A stretch of DNA of 64,000 bases from Pseudomonas sp. ANT_H4 (lineage in GTDB: Bacteria; Pseudomonadota; Gammaproteobacteria; Pseudomonadales; Pseudomonadaceae): positions 186,001 to 250,000 of the forward strand of contig NZ_VOBG01000007.1 of NCBI RefSeq assembly GCF_008369295.1. The letters run 5' to 3'. Shown here piece after piece: positions 26,789 to 38,389 of the stretch. The translations under genes were made by a program, and so were the position numbers. The notes under the pieces were generated by a model that did no database searches, was not told the origin of the DNA, and worked only from the letters and a program-made list of their open reading frames with translations. Each line of letters starts with the position of its first letter. Positions within the stretch are counted from its first letter, which is position 1.

Positions 26789-28687
26789 TTAGATCGCGCC
26801 GCGCTGACGCAACAGCTCCAGCACTTGTTTGACGCTTTCTTCCAGCGACAACGCCTGGGTGTCGATCACCAGATCGGCGTTCAACGGCACGTCGTACGGG
26901 AAGGACTCGCCAGGGATGTTATCCCCGCCCGCCGCATACAAGCCTTGCGGATCACGCTCGGCGCATACCAGCGGCGACGCCTGCACATACACCGTCAGCA
27001 GACGATCAGCACCAATCAGCGCCTTGGCCTGTTCGCGGCCTTCGGAATCCGGGGCGACGAAGGCGGCCAAGGTCAACAGGCCAGCTTCGTTGAACTGACG
27101 CGCCACGTGGGCGGCACGACGCCAGTTCTCGGTACGCCCGGCGCGATCTTGTGGCAGACCTTTATTCAGGTCATGGCGCAGGTTCTGGCCATCGAGCACA
27201 AACACCGCACGGCCCAAGTCGAACAGCTTGCGCTCAACCGCATAGGCCAAGGTGCTTTTGCCCGCGCCGGACAGGCCGCTGAACAACACGGTGGCTGGCT
27301 CCTGGCCGAAGCGCTGGGCGCGCTCTTCGGTGGCTACATGGGCCAACTTGCCGTGCTGCGCCGCGCTGCCATGAGTCACCGGCTGGGCGATAATCATGCC
27401 TGCCGCGACGGTGCCGTTGGTCAAACGGTCGATGACGATGAACGAACCCGTGGTGCGGTTGCTGGCATAACCATCGAGGGCGATGGCGGCATCGAGGCTG
27501 ACCTTGACCCGGCCGATCTCGTTCAACTGCAAGGCACTGGCCGGGCCTTCGGCCAAGGTGTTCACGTCGACACGGTGGACGATGCTGGTAATGGAACCTG
27601 GCACGTAACTGGTGGCGCGCTTGATGTCGTATTTCTTGCCCGGCAGCATCGGTTCTTCAGCCATCCACACCAGCATGGCGTCGAAGGCGTCGGTCACTTG
27701 CGGCACGTTGTCGGCATGCACCAGCAGGTCGCCACGGGAGATGTCGATCTCGTCCTCCATGGTCAGGGTCACGGCCTGGCCGGGACCTGCGTGTTCCAGT
27801 TCACCTTCGAAGGTGACGATGGATTTGACGCGGCTGCTCTTGCCCGACGGCAGCACCACGACTTCGTCGCCCTTGTGCACGATACCGCTGGCCAGGGTGC
27901 CAGCAAAACCACGGAAGTTCAGGTTCGGACGGTTGACGTACTGCACCGGGAAACGCAGGTCGGTGTAGTTGCGATCGTTGGCGATCTCGACGGTTTCAAG
28001 GATCTCCATCAGCGACTGGCCGGTGTACCAGGGCGAGCGCTCGCTCTTGTTCACCACGTTGTCGCCCTTGAGCGCCGACATCGGCACAAAGGTCATGGTG
28101 CTCGGCTTGAAGGCGATGCCATCGGCAAACTTCAAGTAGTCGGCCTTGATCGACTCGAACACGCTTTCATCAAAGCCGTTGAGGTCCATCTTGTTGATCG
28201 CGACGACGATGTGCTTGATGCCCAGCAACGAGGCGATAAAGCTGTGGCGACGGGTCTGGGTCTGCACGCCGTAGCGGGCATCCACCAGGATAATCGCCAG
28301 GTCACAGGTGGAAGCACCGGTGGCCATGTTGCGGGTGTACTGCTCATGGCCAGGGGTGTCGGCGATGATAAATTTACGCTTGGCAGTGGAGAAATAGCGG
28401 TAAGCCACATCAATGGTGATGCCCTGCTCACGCTCGGCCTGCAGGCCGTCGACCAGCAACGCCAGGTCGATATCGTCACCGGTGGTGCCGACTTTCTTCG
28501 AATCGCGGGTGATGGCTTCCAGATGGTCTTCGTAGATCATTTTGGAGTCGTGCAGTAGGCGCCCAATAAGGGTGCTCTTGCCGTCGTCGACGTTGCCACA
28601 GGTCAGAAAGCGCAGCATTTCCTTGCGTTCGTGCTGGCTCAGGTAGGCGAGGATGTCCTCGCTGATCAAATCAGATACGTGCGACAT
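26789..28687 (-). CDS. cysNC: Bifunctional sulfate adenylyltransferase subunit 1 / adenylylsulfate kinase CysNC
   Basis: A 632-residue fusion. The N-terminal EF-Tu-like GTPase (GNVDDGKST at 31-39, [13 protein letters not shown]) activates the ATP sulfurylase, and the beta-barrel domains reach about residue 440. The C-terminal APS kinase has its P-loop GLSGAGKST and the [10 protein letters not shown] block. With CysD it makes APS and then PAPS from sulfate. The cysNC fusion is usual in Pseudomonas. It lies 9 bp after cysD. Confidence 0.96.
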   Translation of the reverse strand: MSHVSDLISEDILAYLSQHERKEMLRFLTCGNVDDGKSTLIGRLLHDSKMIYEDHLEAITRDSKKVGTTGDDIDLALLVDGLQAEREQGITIDVAYRYFSTAKRKFIIADTPGHEQYTRNMATGASTCDLAIILVDARYGVQTQTRRHSFIASLLGIKHIVVAINKMDLNGFDESVFESIKADYLKFADGIAFKPSTMTFVPMSALKGDNVVNKSERSPWYTGQSLMEILETVEIANDRNYTDLRFPVQYVNRPNLNFRGFAGTLASGIVHKGDEVVVLPSGKSSRVKSIVTFEGELEHAGPGQAVTLTMEDEIDISRGDLLVHADNVPQVTDAFDAMLVWMAEEPMLPGKKYDIKRATSYVPGSITSIVHRVDVNTLAEGPASALQLNEIGRVKVSLDAAIALDGYASNRTTGSFIVIDRLTNGTVAAGMIIAQPVTHGSAAQHGKLAHVATEERAQRFGQEPATVLFSGLSGAGKSTLAYAVERKLFDLGRAVFVLDGQNLRHDLNKGLPQDRAGRTENWRRAAHVARQFNEAGLLTLAAFVAPDSEGREQAKALIGADRLLTVYVQASPLVCAERDPQGLYAAGGDNIPGESFPYDVPLNADLVIDTQALSLEESVKQVLELLRQRGAI

Positions 28688-28696
28688 GACAACCCC

Positions 28697-29614
28697 TTAG
28701 AAATAACCCTGACGTTTTTTGTCTTCCATCGAGCCTGCGCCATCGTGGTCGATGACACGGCCCTGGCGCTCGGAAGTTCGCGTCAGGAGCATTTCCTGAA
28801 TGATGTCCGTCAGGCTTTCAGCCTCGGACTCCACCGCGCCCGTCAACGGGTAGCAGCCAAGGGTACGGAAACGTACTTTCTTTTTGACGATACGGGCTTT
28901 GTCTTCGTCGGACAGGTACTCAAGGATGCGGTCGTCGTCGATCATGATCAACGTACCGTTTTTCTCGATCACATCGCGTTCGGCGGCGAAGTACAGCGGC
29001 ACGATCGGGATGCCTTCAAGGTAGATGTACTGCCAGATGTCCAGCTCGGTCCAGTTGGACAGCGGGAACACACGGATCGACTCGCCCTTGTTGACGTTGC
29101 CGTTGTAGACGTTCCACAACTCAGGGCGCTGGTTTTTCGGGTCCCAGCGGTGCTTACTGTCGCGGAATGAGTACACGCGCTCTTTGGCACGGGATTTCTC
29201 TTCATCGCGACGGGCGCCGCCGAAAGCTGCGTCGAAACCATACTTGTCGAGGGCCTGCTTCAGGCCTTCAGTCTTCATGATGTCGGTGTGCTTGGCGCTG
29301 CCGTGGGTAAACGGATTGATGCCTTGCGCCACACCGTCAGGGTTGACGTGGGTGATCAGCTCCAGGCCCAGCTCTTCGACCATACGGTCGCGGAACGTGT
29401 ACATCTCCTGGAATTTCCACTGGGTGTCGACGTGCATCACCGGAAACGGCAGCTTGCCGGGGAAGAATGCCTTGCGCGCCAAGTGCAGCATCACGGCGGA
29501 GTCTTTACCGATCGAGTAGAGCATCACCGGGTTATCGAACTCGGCGGCGACCTCGCGGATGATGTGGATGCTTTCCGCCTCCAGCTGTTTCAGATGCGTC
29601 AGTTTGTCGACCAT
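28697..29614 (-). CDS. cysD: Sulfate adenylyltransferase subunit 2 CysD
   Basis: A 305-residue ATP-pyrophosphatase-type enzyme. The PP-loop [12 protein letters not shown], the [11 protein letters not shown] block and the final [12 protein letters not shown] are diagnostic. It forms the ATP sulfurylase with CysN and is the first gene of the operon. Confidence 0.97.
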   Translation of the reverse strand: MVDKLTHLKQLEAESIHIIREVAAEFDNPVMLYSIGKDSAVMLHLARKAFFPGKLPFPVMHVDTQWKFQEMYTFRDRMVEELGLELITHVNPDGVAQGINPFTHGSAKHTDIMKTEGLKQALDKYGFDAAFGGARRDEEKSRAKERVYSFRDSKHRWDPKNQRPELWNVYNGNVNKGESIRVFPLSNWTELDIWQYIYLEGIPIVPLYFAAERDVIEKNGTLIMIDDDRILEYLSDEDKARIVKKKVRFRTLGCYPLTGAVESEAESLTDIIQEMLLTRTSERQGRVIDHDGAGSMEDKKRQGYF

Positions 29615-29748
29615 GGCTACTCACGAAAACGATCTTATGGACGGCCAACGGGCCGTGTTCGAGCGAGGCATGCTAGCACAGCACCTGCTTCTAATCAGGG
29701 CGCTGGATAGATCGAAACGATATATGAATATGCCGGTGGGTTTGGCTC

Positions 29749-30507
29749 TCAAATCGGGTTGGGGCAGTCAATGAATATATGCTCCAGGGCAAAGCGCCTT
29801 GCCAGGTAATCCCCCAACGCCTGCACCCCATAGAGCTCGGTGGCGTGATGCCCGGCTGCAATAAAGCTGATGCCGTTTTCCCGAGCACTATGGAACGTCT
29901 GCTCGGAGGCTTCACCGCTCAGGTACAGATCGACTCCCGCCAGCACGGCCTGATCGATGTAGCCCTGGCCGCCGCCGGTGCACCAGCCGACGCGGCGGAT
30001 CATTTCGCTGCCTTCGATCAACAACGGCTCGCGGCCCATGGCTTCCTGCACGCGGCGAGCGAAGTCACGGGGCGACACGGGCTCTGCCAGGGAACCGACC
30101 AGGCCCACGACCTTAAGGTTGTCCGGGTCCAGTGGGCCTTCAACGGTGATATCCAACTGCCTGGCAAGCTGCACGTTGTTGCCAACCTCCGGGTGCAGAT
30201 CCAAAGGCAGGTGATACGCCAGCAAGCTGATGTCGTGCTTGAGCAAGGTCTTGAGGCGGCGCTGTTTCATGCCGGTGATGCACGGGTTTTCGCCTTTCCA
30301 GAAATAACCGTGGTGCACCAGCACCAGATCGGCCTGGGCTTCAACCGCTGCGTCCAGCAATGCCTGGCTGGCGGTCACGCCGCTGACGATGCGCAGCACT
30401 TGCGGCCGGCCCTCAACCTGCAGGCCATTGGGGCAGTAATCGGCAATTTTTGCGCTGCCTAGGTAGCGATCTGCTTCTTCTACGAGGGTGCTCAGGGCGA
30501 CGGCCAT
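29749..30507 (-). CDS. Nif3-like dinuclear metal-centre protein
   Basis: A 252-residue protein of the NIF3/YbgI family. Metal ligands lie in LVHHGYFWK (His pair), LLAYHLPLDLH and the C-terminal AAGHHATELYG with a following Glu. YbgI forms a hexameric ring with two metals per subunit; its reaction is not settled, although links to GTP cyclohydrolase-like activity are proposed. It lies between the cys operon and divergent algW, as in P. aeruginosa. Confidence 0.93.
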   Translation of the reverse strand: MAVALSTLVEEADRYLGSAKIADYCPNGLQVEGRPQVLRIVSGVTASQALLDAAVEAQADLVLVHHGYFWKGENPCITGMKQRRLKTLLKHDISLLAYHLPLDLHPEVGNNVQLARQLDITVEGPLDPDNLKVVGLVGSLAEPVSPRDFARRVQEAMGREPLLIEGSEMIRRVGWCTGGGQGYIDQAVLAGVDLYLSGEASEQTFHSARENGISFIAAGHHATELYGVQALGDYLARRFALEHIFIDCPNPI

Positions 30508-30528
30508 AAAAGACTCCTAAATATCCCG

Positions 30529-30556
30529 TTCAGAGGCGCTCGCGGCCTCGTATAAT
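30529..30556 (+). promoter_or_regulatory. Sigma-70 type promoter of algW
   Basis: A perfect -10 TATAAT at 30551-30556 with a weak -35 TTCAGA 16 bp upstream, about 50 bp before the algW start and facing away from the Nif3-like gene. Confidence 0.5.
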
Positions 30557-30609
30557 GCGCCACATTATGGGCGCTCCCGCGCCCCCTGCAACCTGTCAGG
30601 ATTTGCTTA

Positions 30610-31764
30610 ATGCTCAAGGCACTGCGTTTTTTTGGATGGCCATTGCTGGCCGGCGTGCTGATTGCCACGCTGATTATTCAGCGTTATCCCCAATGGGTCG
30701 GCCTGCCGAGCCTGGACGTCAACCTGCAACAGGCACCGCAAACCAGCGCGGTGCAACAGGGCCCGGTGACCTATGCCGATGCGGTGACCGTCGCAGCGCC
30801 CGCCGTGGTCAACCTGTACACCACCAAAGTCATCAACAAACCGGCGCACCCTCTGTTTGAAGACCCGCAGTTCCGGCGTTTCTTCGGTGACAACTCGCCC
30901 AAGCAGCGGCGCATGGAATCGAGCCTCGGCTCCGGGGTGATCATGAGCCCGGAAGGCTACATTCTCACCAACAACCACGTGACCACCGGCGCCGACCAGA
31001 TCGTCGTCGCCCTGCGTGATGGCCGGGAAACCCTGGCCCGCGTGGTCGGCAGCGACCCGGAAACCGATCTCGCAGTACTGAAAATCGATTTGAAGAACCT
31101 GCCGTCGATCACCATCGGCCGCTCCGAAGGCTTGCGGGTCGGTGACGTCGCATTGGCCATCGGCAACCCGTTTGGTGTCGGCCAGACGGTGACCATGGGC
31201 ATCATCAGCGCCACCGGGCGCAATCAACTGGGCCTCAACAGCTACGAAGACTTTATCCAGACCGACGCCGCAATCAACCCCGGCAACTCCGGCGGCGCGC
31301 TGGTGGATGCCAGCGGCAACCTGACCGGGGTCAACACCGCAATTTTCTCCAAATCCGGTGGTTCCCAAGGCATCGGCTTCGCGATCCCGGTAAAACTGGC
31401 CACCGAAGTGATGAAGTCAATCATCGAGCACGGCCAAGTGATTCGTGGCTGGCTGGGGATTGAAGTGCAGCCGCTGACCAAGGAGTTGTCAGAATCCTTT
31501 GGTTTGACAGGGCGGCCAGGAATCGTCATCGCGGGGATCCTGCGGGGTGGCCCGGCCGAGAAAGCCGGCATGCAGGTCGGCGATGTGATCCTCAGTATCG
31601 ACGGCGAACCGGCTGGCGATGGCCGCAAGTCGATGAACCAGGTGGCGCGGATAAAACCCACCGAGAAAGTTGCCATCCAGGTGATGCGCAACGGCAAAGA
31701 GATCAAGCTGTCGGCAGAAGTCGGGTTGCGGCCGCCGCCCGCGCCAGTAAAAGAACAGGAATAA
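30610..31764 (+). CDS. algW: Periplasmic site-1 protease AlgW (DegS-type)
   Basis: A 384-residue trypsin-like protease anchored by an N-terminal membrane segment (about 7-24). The catalytic triad is His123 (NNHV), Asp153 (ETDLA) and Ser227 (NPGNSGGA), followed by one PDZ domain (about 265-365). AlgW senses misfolded envelope proteins and cuts the anti-sigma factor MucA, starting the AlgU response. The single PDZ and the anchor separate it from MucD-type HtrA. The position next to the Nif3-like gene is conserved. Confidence 0.95.
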   Translation: MLKALRFFGWPLLAGVLIATLIIQRYPQWVGLPSLDVNLQQAPQTSAVQQGPVTYADAVTVAAPAVVNLYTTKVINKPAHPLFEDPQFRRFFGDNSPKQRRMESSLGSGVIMSPEGYILTNNHVTTGADQIVVALRDGRETLARVVGSDPETDLAVLKIDLKNLPSITIGRSEGLRVGDVALAIGNPFGVGQTVTMGIISATGRNQLGLNSYEDFIQTDAAINPGNSGGALVDASGNLTGVNTAIFSKSGGSQGIGFAIPVKLATEVMKSIIEHGQVIRGWLGIEVQPLTKELSESFGLTGRPGIVIAGILRGGPAEKAGMQVGDVILSIDGEPAGDGRKSMNQVARIKPTEKVAIQVMRNGKEIKLSAEVGLRPPPAPVKEQE

Positions 31765-31839
31765 GGGCAAAGCTCAAAAGAGATACACTCTCATCAGTCA
31801 TGTTATATTGTTTCAATACTGATATTGGAACGCTCTACC

Positions 31840-33948
31840 ATGACGTCTCGTAAATTTGCTCCACTGGCAGGCATCGCCCTGGGCCTGCTGGTGGACCCGG
31901 TGTTCGCCGAAGACACCAACACCGTTGAACTGGACGCCATCAGCGTCACCGCCGACGCTTACGAATCGGCCACCGAGCCGGTCAAGGGCTATCGCGCCAC
32001 CCGCTCCGCCAGTGCGACCAAGACCGACACCGCCCTGCGAGATATCCCCCAATCGATCAGCGTGATTCCCGCCACGGTGCTCAAGGACCTGGGCAGCACC
32101 AATGTCGAGCGTGCCCTGGAGTTTGCCGGCGGCGTGTCCAAGCAGAACAACTTCGGCGGCCTGACCCTCTACGAATACAGCGTGCGCGGCTTCACCACCT
32201 CGGAGTTCTACCAGGACGGTTTCAGCGCTAACCGTGGCTACCCGAGCACCCCGGACGCGGCCAATATCGAACGGATCGAAGTGCTCAAGGGCCCTGCCGC
32301 CAGCCTTTATGGTCGCGGTGACCCCGGCGGCACCGTCAATATCGTCACCAAAAAACCGCAGCCCGAAGCCTTTACCACTGTGCAGACCAGCGCCGGCAGC
32401 TGGGATCGCTACCGCACCGCGGTTGACATCAATACCCCGCTGGACAGCGAAGGCAGCGTGTTGTCGCGGGTCAACCTGGCGGTGGAAGACAACCACAGCT
32501 TTCGCGATCACGTGCAGAGCAAGCGCGTGTTCGTCGCACCATCGTTCATCTGGCAACTGGACCCGGACACCCGCCTGTTGGTGGAAAGTGAATTCGTGCG
32601 TCACAGCTCGACCTTCGACCGCGGCATCGTCGCCCCCAATAACCGCTGGAGCGGCGTCTCCCGCTCGACCTTCCTCGGCGAGCCCAACGACGGCGCTATC
32701 GACAACCACAACAACCGCCTGCAAGCGACCCTTGAGCATCATCTGAACGATGCCTGGAAACTACGCCTGGCCAGCCATTACAAACAAGGCAGTCTGAGGG
32801 GCGACGCCTCGGAGAACCGCGCAGTGAACGCCGATGGCCACACCATCAACCGCCGTTATCGCGAACGTTCCACCGGTTGGCACGACAGCATCACCCAGCT
32901 GGAACTGCGCGGCCTGTTCGACATTGGCAGTTGGCAGCATGAGCTGCTGATCGGTACCGAATACGAGGACTACCGCAAGAAAGAACGGGTGACCGCCATT
33001 GCTGGCAGTTACCCCATCGACATCTATAAGCCGATCTACGGCCAGCCCAAACCCAACGGCGCCCGCTCCGGCACCGACTTCTTCGAACAGGTCAAAAGCC
33101 AGGCACTGAACCTACAGGACCAGATCGTCTTCACTGACCGTCTGCGGGGCATGGTCGGCGCGCGTTTCGAACACTTCGAACAAAGCACTGACGACTTCAC
33201 CCATAACCACGCCAAAAGCAAGCAGACCCACGACGCCCTGACCCAGCGCGCCGGCCTGCTGTATCAACTGACGCCTCAAGTCGGTCTGTTTGCCAACGCC
33301 TCCACCTCATTCAAGCCCAACAATGGCCTGGACGCTGGCGGTAAATCCTTCAAGCCTGAAGAAGACGTGGGCTACGAAGTAGGTATCAAGAGTGAGCTGT
33401 TCGACGACCGCCTGAGCACCACCCTCGCCGCGTTCCATATCGAAAAGGAAAACGTCCTCACCCTGGACCCGGACACCAACACCAGCCGCGCCATGGGCAA
33501 GGCTCGCAGCCAGGGATTTGACCTGCAACTGACCGGGCAATTAACCGACGCTGTGCGGGTCATTGGCGCCTTTGCCTACATCGATGCCGAAGTCACCAGG
33601 GGCGACAAGGCCATCCCTGCCGGCAGCCGCATTCTCGGCGTGGCCAAGCGCAGTGGCAGCCTGTTGGGGGTGTATGAGTTTCAGGATGGCCTGCTGCGTG
33701 GCTCTGATCTGGGCGCCGCCTTCACCTACGTCGGCGATCGCTCGGGCGAGGCCGGTGGCAGTTTTCAATTGCCGGCCTATCACACCGTCGACCTGCTGGC
33801 CCATTACAAAGCCAGCGACAACGTCACGGTGGGCCTGAACCTCAATAACCTGTTCGATGAAAAATACTACGAGCGCTCCTACAGCAACTACTGGGTCAAC
33901 CCCGGTGAGCCGCGCAATTTCACCGTCAGCCTGACCCTCAACCTGTAA
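31840..33948 (+). CDS. TonB-dependent siderophore receptor
   Basis: A 702-residue outer-membrane receptor. After the signal peptide (cleaved near VFAED) the plug domain carries ALRDIPQSISVIP, ERIEVLKGPAASLYGRGDPGG and NIVTKKP, which mark ferri-siderophore receptors. The 22-strand barrel ends in FTVSLTLNL. There is no N-terminal STN extension, so it is not a FecA/FpvA-type signal transducer. The ATG at 31840 has GGAA about 10 nt upstream. A short TATTG-TTT-CAATA palindrome lies upstream (31806-31818). I see no convincing Fur box. The ligand is unknown. Confidence 0.92.
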   Translation: MTSRKFAPLAGIALGLLVDPVFAEDTNTVELDAISVTADAYESATEPVKGYRATRSASATKTDTALRDIPQSISVIPATVLKDLGSTNVERALEFAGGVSKQNNFGGLTLYEYSVRGFTTSEFYQDGFSANRGYPSTPDAANIERIEVLKGPAASLYGRGDPGGTVNIVTKKPQPEAFTTVQTSAGSWDRYRTAVDINTPLDSEGSVLSRVNLAVEDNHSFRDHVQSKRVFVAPSFIWQLDPDTRLLVESEFVRHSSTFDRGIVAPNNRWSGVSRSTFLGEPNDGAIDNHNNRLQATLEHHLNDAWKLRLASHYKQGSLRGDASENRAVNADGHTINRRYRERSTGWHDSITQLELRGLFDIGSWQHELLIGTEYEDYRKKERVTAIAGSYPIDIYKPIYGQPKPNGARSGTDFFEQVKSQALNLQDQIVFTDRLRGMVGARFEHFEQSTDDFTHNHAKSKQTHDALTQRAGLLYQLTPQVGLFANASTSFKPNNGLDAGGKSFKPEEDVGYEVGIKSELFDDRLSTTLAAFHIEKENVLTLDPDTNTSRAMGKARSQGFDLQLTGQLTDAVRVIGAFAYIDAEVTRGDKAIPAGSRILGVAKRSGSLLGVYEFQDGLLRGSDLGAAFTYVGDRSGEAGGSFQLPAYHTVDLLAHYKASDNVTVGLNLNNLFDEKYYERSYSNYWVNPGEPRNFTVSLTLNL

Positions 33949-33957
33949 CCACGGCGC

Positions 33958-34980
33958 CTACAATTGCAGCGGCGCTCTTTCACACAACGTATTGAGCGCC
34001 GCCGCCCACTGCTCATTATCATTAAGGCACGGCACCAGTACCAACTCCTCGCCCCCCGCCTCACGGAACTGCTCCAACCCGCGATCACCGATTTCTTCGA
34101 GGGTCTCGATGCAGTCCGCGACAAACGCCGGGCACATCACCAACAACTTCTTAACCCCTTGCTTGGCCAGCGCTTCCAACCGGGCCTCGGTATAGGGTTC
34201 GATCCACTTCGCCCGACCCAGGCGCGACTGGAATGCCACCGACCACTTGCCATCCGGCAAGCCCATGCGCTCGGCAAAAGCCTGGGCGACGCTGAAGCAT
34301 TGCCCGCGATAGCAAGTGGCCCGGACTTCTGGCGAGGCATTTGCGCAGCAGTCAGAGGCGCCATCGAATGCATGACCAGGATTGAGCTTTGTCAGGTGCC
34401 GCTCCGGCAGGCCGTGGAAGCTGAACAACAGGTGATCAAAGTCTTGCTGCAAATGCGGCCTGGCACTGGCCACCAGGGCATCAAGGTATTCCGGCTGATC
34501 GTAGAACGGCTGCAGGATCGAGAGTTGCACCTTGAGCTTCTTCTCGCGCACTACCCGCTGGGCTTCTTCAATCACCGTGGTCACGGTGCTGTCGGCAAAT
34601 TGCGGATACAACGGCGCCAGGGTGACTTTCTGGATGCCCTGGGCGGCCAGGCGAGTCAGCACGCTTTCAATCGACGGTTCGCCGTAGCGCATCGCCAGTT
34701 CCACCGGGCCCTGGGTCCACTGGGCAGTCATCTGCTGTTGCAGGCGGCGACTAAGGACTACCAGCGGCGAACCCTCCTCCCACCAGATCGAGGCGTAGGC
34801 ATGGGCCGATTGCTCGGGACGCTTGATCAGGATCAACGACACCAGCAAACGCCGTACCGGCCACGGCAGGTCGATCACATAAGGGTCCATCAGGAACTGA
34901 TTGAGGTAGCTGCGCACATCGGCCACCGAAGTGGACGCCGGTGAACCCAGGTTGACCAGTAACAACGCGTGATCCGTCAT
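33958..34980 (-). CDS. hemH: Ferrochelatase HemH
   Basis: A 340-residue enzyme that inserts iron into protoporphyrin IX. The metal-binding His is in [13 protein letters not shown], the Glu/Asp acid motif is in [17 protein letters not shown], and the N-terminal [10 protein letters not shown] is typical. Downstream member of a two-gene unit with the epimerase gene (14 bp apart), which starts opposite the renalase gene over a PplR-type box. HemH in a light cluster makes sense because it consumes photosensitising protoporphyrin. Confidence 0.95.
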   Translation of the reverse strand: MTDHALLLVNLGSPASTSVADVRSYLNQFLMDPYVIDLPWPVRRLLVSLILIKRPEQSAHAYASIWWEEGSPLVVLSRRLQQQMTAQWTQGPVELAMRYGEPSIESVLTRLAAQGIQKVTLAPLYPQFADSTVTTVIEEAQRVVREKKLKVQLSILQPFYDQPEYLDALVASARPHLQQDFDHLLFSFHGLPERHLTKLNPGHAFDGASDCCANASPEVRATCYRGQCFSVAQAFAERMGLPDGKWSVAFQSRLGRAKWIEPYTEARLEALAKQGVKKLLVMCPAFVADCIETLEEIGDRGLEQFREAGGEELVLVPCLNDNEQWAAALNTLCERAPLQL

Positions 34981-34994
34981 GCAACATCCTATCT

Positions 34995-35894
34995 CTAGAG
35001 GCGGCTGGACAAGTCATCCAGGGCCGCGTGCAACTCAGTGAACTGAAATGTGAAACCGGCGGCCAACAGCCGTTCCGGGACCGCCTTCTGACCGCCCAGC
35101 AACAAGCCGGACAACTCACCCAACCCCACCCGCAGGGCGAAGGCCGGCATGGGCATGAACGCCGGACGGTGCAGTACCTTGCCCAGGGTTTTGGCAAACT
35201 CGCGGTTGCGCACCGGATGAGGCGCGCAGGCATTATAAGGACCCCTGGCGTTGCTCTTGTGCAGAAGAAAATCAATCAAGGCGATTTGATCCTTGATATG
35301 GATCCATGGCATCCATTGCCGACCATTACCGATGGGCCCGCCCAGCGCCAGTTTAAACGCCAGCAACAGGCGCGACAAAAAGCCGCCCTGCGCCGCCAGC
35401 ACCAAGCCTGTACGCACCAATACCACGCGTATGCCGAGGGCTTCGGCACGCTGGGCGGTTTCTTCCCAGGCGATACACAGTTGGCTGGGGAAATCGTCCT
35501 GCACCGGGCCACTGTCTTCAGTCAGCTCGCGCTCACCGCCGTCGCCGTACCAACCGACCGCAGAACCGGAGATCAACACCGCAGGTTTGTGCTCAAGGCC
35601 GTCTAGCCAAGCCAGCAGGGTTTCGGTCAGACTGATCCGACTGCTCCACAACAGGGCCTTGCGTTTATGGGTCCAGAGCCGGTCGGCAATAGGCGCTCCG
35701 GCCAGGTTGATCACCGCATCCACCGGCTCCGCCAGGTCTTGCAGACGGGCTATGCCGCGCACCGGATCACCACAGAGTTTGGCCACCTGCTCGGGGCGAC
35801 GACTCCAGACGCTCAAGCGATGCCCCTGTGCCAGCCAATGTTGGCAGAGCTGGCGACCGATCAGACCCGTACCACCGGTCAGCAAAATATGCAT
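34995..35894 (-). CDS. TIGR01777-family NAD-dependent epimerase (DUF1731)
   Basis: A 299-residue extended SDR. The N-terminal cofactor loop is [17 protein letters not shown], the middle has [21 protein letters not shown], and the C-terminal DUF1731 tail ends near ALDDLSSRL. This is the YfcH/SULA-like family with no settled reaction. AGGAAA lies before the ATG. Co-directional with hemH and divergent from renalase. Confidence 0.9.
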   Translation of the reverse strand: MHILLTGGTGLIGRQLCQHWLAQGHRLSVWSRRPEQVAKLCGDPVRGIARLQDLAEPVDAVINLAGAPIADRLWTHKRKALLWSSRISLTETLLAWLDGLEHKPAVLISGSAVGWYGDGGERELTEDSGPVQDDFPSQLCIAWEETAQRAEALGIRVVLVRTGLVLAAQGGFLSRLLLAFKLALGGPIGNGRQWMPWIHIKDQIALIDFLLHKSNARGPYNACAPHPVRNREFAKTLGKVLHRPAFMPMPAFALRVGLGELSGLLLGGQKAVPERLLAAGFTFQFTELHAALDDLSSRL

Positions 35895-36030
35895 GAGATT
35901 TTCCTCGTGTAACGTTCGCCGGCCATCACTGGTCTATTTTATAAGCAGGGATCTTTTTAATCCGGCGCACGTTGGTTTAACCCGCAGGTTTAACCATAGG
36001 TCACGCCAAACGTTCAGGCACGTCAAAACT

Positions 36031-36054
36031 TATACCAAAAAATAATATTGTACA
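36031..36054. promoter_or_regulatory. PplR/LitR-type box between the epimerase and renalase genes
   Basis: TATACC-N12-TGTACA fits the published PplR1 site T(G/A)TACA-N12-TGTA(C/T)A with one mismatch and exact spacing. A further TGTACC lies at 36076-36081. The box is 50 bp before renalase and 137 bp before the epimerase start, so it can act on both directions. Confidence 0.7.
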
Positions 36055-36073
36055 GCTATTGGTGACGACGTAG

Positions 36074-37302
<1,229 letters not shown>

Positions 37303-37318
37303 CCCGACGGAAAATAAC

Positions 37319-37342
37319 TGTACAAATAAATTGACTTGTACA
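37319..37342. promoter_or_regulatory. Perfect PplR/LitR box 1
   Basis: TGTACA (37319-37324), 12 bp, TGTACA (37337-37342): an exact match to the P. putida PplR1 consensus. The right half-site lies in the spacer of the predicted promoter, so bound protein would block RNA polymerase. Confidence 0.85.
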
Positions 37343-37358
37343 GCATCAAACCTATGAT
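37331..37358 (+). promoter_or_regulatory. Predicted promoter of the light operon
   Basis: -35 TTGACT (37331-37336), 16-bp spacer, -10 TATGAT (37353-37358). It begins inside PplR box 1 and is followed by box 2. No terminator separates it from the TudS-DUF1722 gene at 37415. Confidence 0.6.
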
Positions 37359-37368
37359 GAGGTTTAGT

Positions 37369-37392
37369 TGTACACAAATAATATTCTGTACA
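37369..37392. promoter_or_regulatory. Perfect PplR/LitR box 2
   Basis: TGTACA (37369-37374), 12 bp, TGTACA (37387-37392), again an exact match. It covers the expected transcription start. Two boxes 50 bp apart (centre to centre) allow cooperative binding or DNA looping. Confidence 0.85.
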
Positions 37393-37414
37393 GGAATCTT
37401 GCAGAGGTTTTGGC

Positions 37415-38386
37415 ATGTCCAGCGCCCCGTCCACCACCGGCAAACCCAAAATCGCCATCAGTGCCTGCCTGCTGGGCGAGAACGTGCGCTTTAACGGTGG
37501 ACACAAGCAATCGCAACTGTGCAGCCAGACACTGACGGATTATTTCGACTTCGTGTCCTTGTGCCCCGAAGTCGCCATCGGCCTGGGCATCCCCCGAGAA
37601 CCGATCCGCCTGGTGGGCGACCCGCTGCAACCACAAGCGGTCGGCACCGTTCACCGCGAACTGAACGTAACCCAGCCGCTGGACGACTATGGCCAACAGA
37701 TGGCTGGCGAACACACCGACCTCTGCGGCTACATCTTCATGCAGAAATCACCCTCCTGTGGCCTGGAACGAGTCAAGGTCTATCAGGACAACGGCATGCC
37801 CATCGATGGCGGCGGACGCGGTATCTACGCCCAGGCGTTTTGTACCCGCCACCCAAATCTGCCGGTGGAAGAAGACGGTCGTCTCAATGACCCGATACTG
37901 CGGGAAAACTTCCTGACCCGAGTCTTCGTCTACGCCACCTGGCAACAGTTGCTGGCCGAAGGCATGACCCGCCACCGCCTGCTGGTATTCCACTCGCGCT
38001 ACAAATACCTGCTGATGGCCCACAGCCCGGCCCACTACAAAAGCCTCGGCCACCTGCTGGGCAGCATGAGCAAAAATGCCGACCTCAACCAACTGAGTGC
38101 AGCCTATTTCAGTGAGCTGATGACGGCGCTGAAAAAATGCGCCACCCGCGGTACCCACACTAACGTGCTGCAACACATCAGCGGTTACCTCAAGCAGGCC
38201 ATCAGCGCCGAAGACAAACAGGAAGTGCAGACCGTCATCGGCCAATACCGCCACGGCATCGTGCCGCTGGTGGTGCCGATGACCTTGCTCAAACACCACT
38301 TTCGCCAACATCCGGACCGCTACATAGCGCAGCAGGCTTACCTGCAACCGCACCCGGAAAACCTCAGCCTGCGTAATGCGATTTAA
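37415..38386 (+). CDS. TudS(DUF523)-DUF1722 fusion; predicted tRNA 4-thiouridine desulfidase (RudS type)
   Basis: A 323-residue protein of two domains. DUF523/TudS (about 10-165) has the three Cys that hold the catalytic [4Fe-4S] cluster in TudS: Cys18 (SACLLGENVR), Cys50 (SLCPEVAIG) and Cys115 (KSPSCGL). DUF1722/YbgA (about 200-315) has LLVFHSRYKYLLMAHSP. TudS-DUF1722 fusions (RudS) are reported to remove sulfur from 4-thiouridine in tRNA, with DUF1722 binding the RNA. In E. coli a YbgA gene also sits beside the photolyase gene. AGAGG lies before the ATG. First gene of the nine-gene operon, directly behind two PplR boxes. Confidence 0.85.
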   Translation: MSSAPSTTGKPKIAISACLLGENVRFNGGHKQSQLCSQTLTDYFDFVSLCPEVAIGLGIPREPIRLVGDPLQPQAVGTVHRELNVTQPLDDYGQQMAGEHTDLCGYIFMQKSPSCGLERVKVYQDNGMPIDGGGRGIYAQAFCTRHPNLPVEEDGRLNDPILRENFLTRVFVYATWQQLLAEGMTRHRLLVFHSRYKYLLMAHSPAHYKSLGHLLGSMSKNADLNQLSAAYFSELMTALKKCATRGTHTNVLQHISGYLKQAISAEDKQEVQTVIGQYRHGIVPLVVPMTLLKHHFRQHPDRYIAQQAYLQPHPENLSLRNAI

Positions 38387-38389
38387 CCC

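Noticed and set aside
26825..28558. Long plus-strand open frame opposite cysNC
   Set aside because: CysNC has all its motifs on the minus strand; the plus translation is His/Gln/Arg-rich without a domain.
29559..29774. Small plus-strand ORF between cysD and the Nif3-like gene
   Set aside because: It overlaps the cysD start and the end of the Nif3-like gene on the other strand; no ribosome site or conserved sequence.
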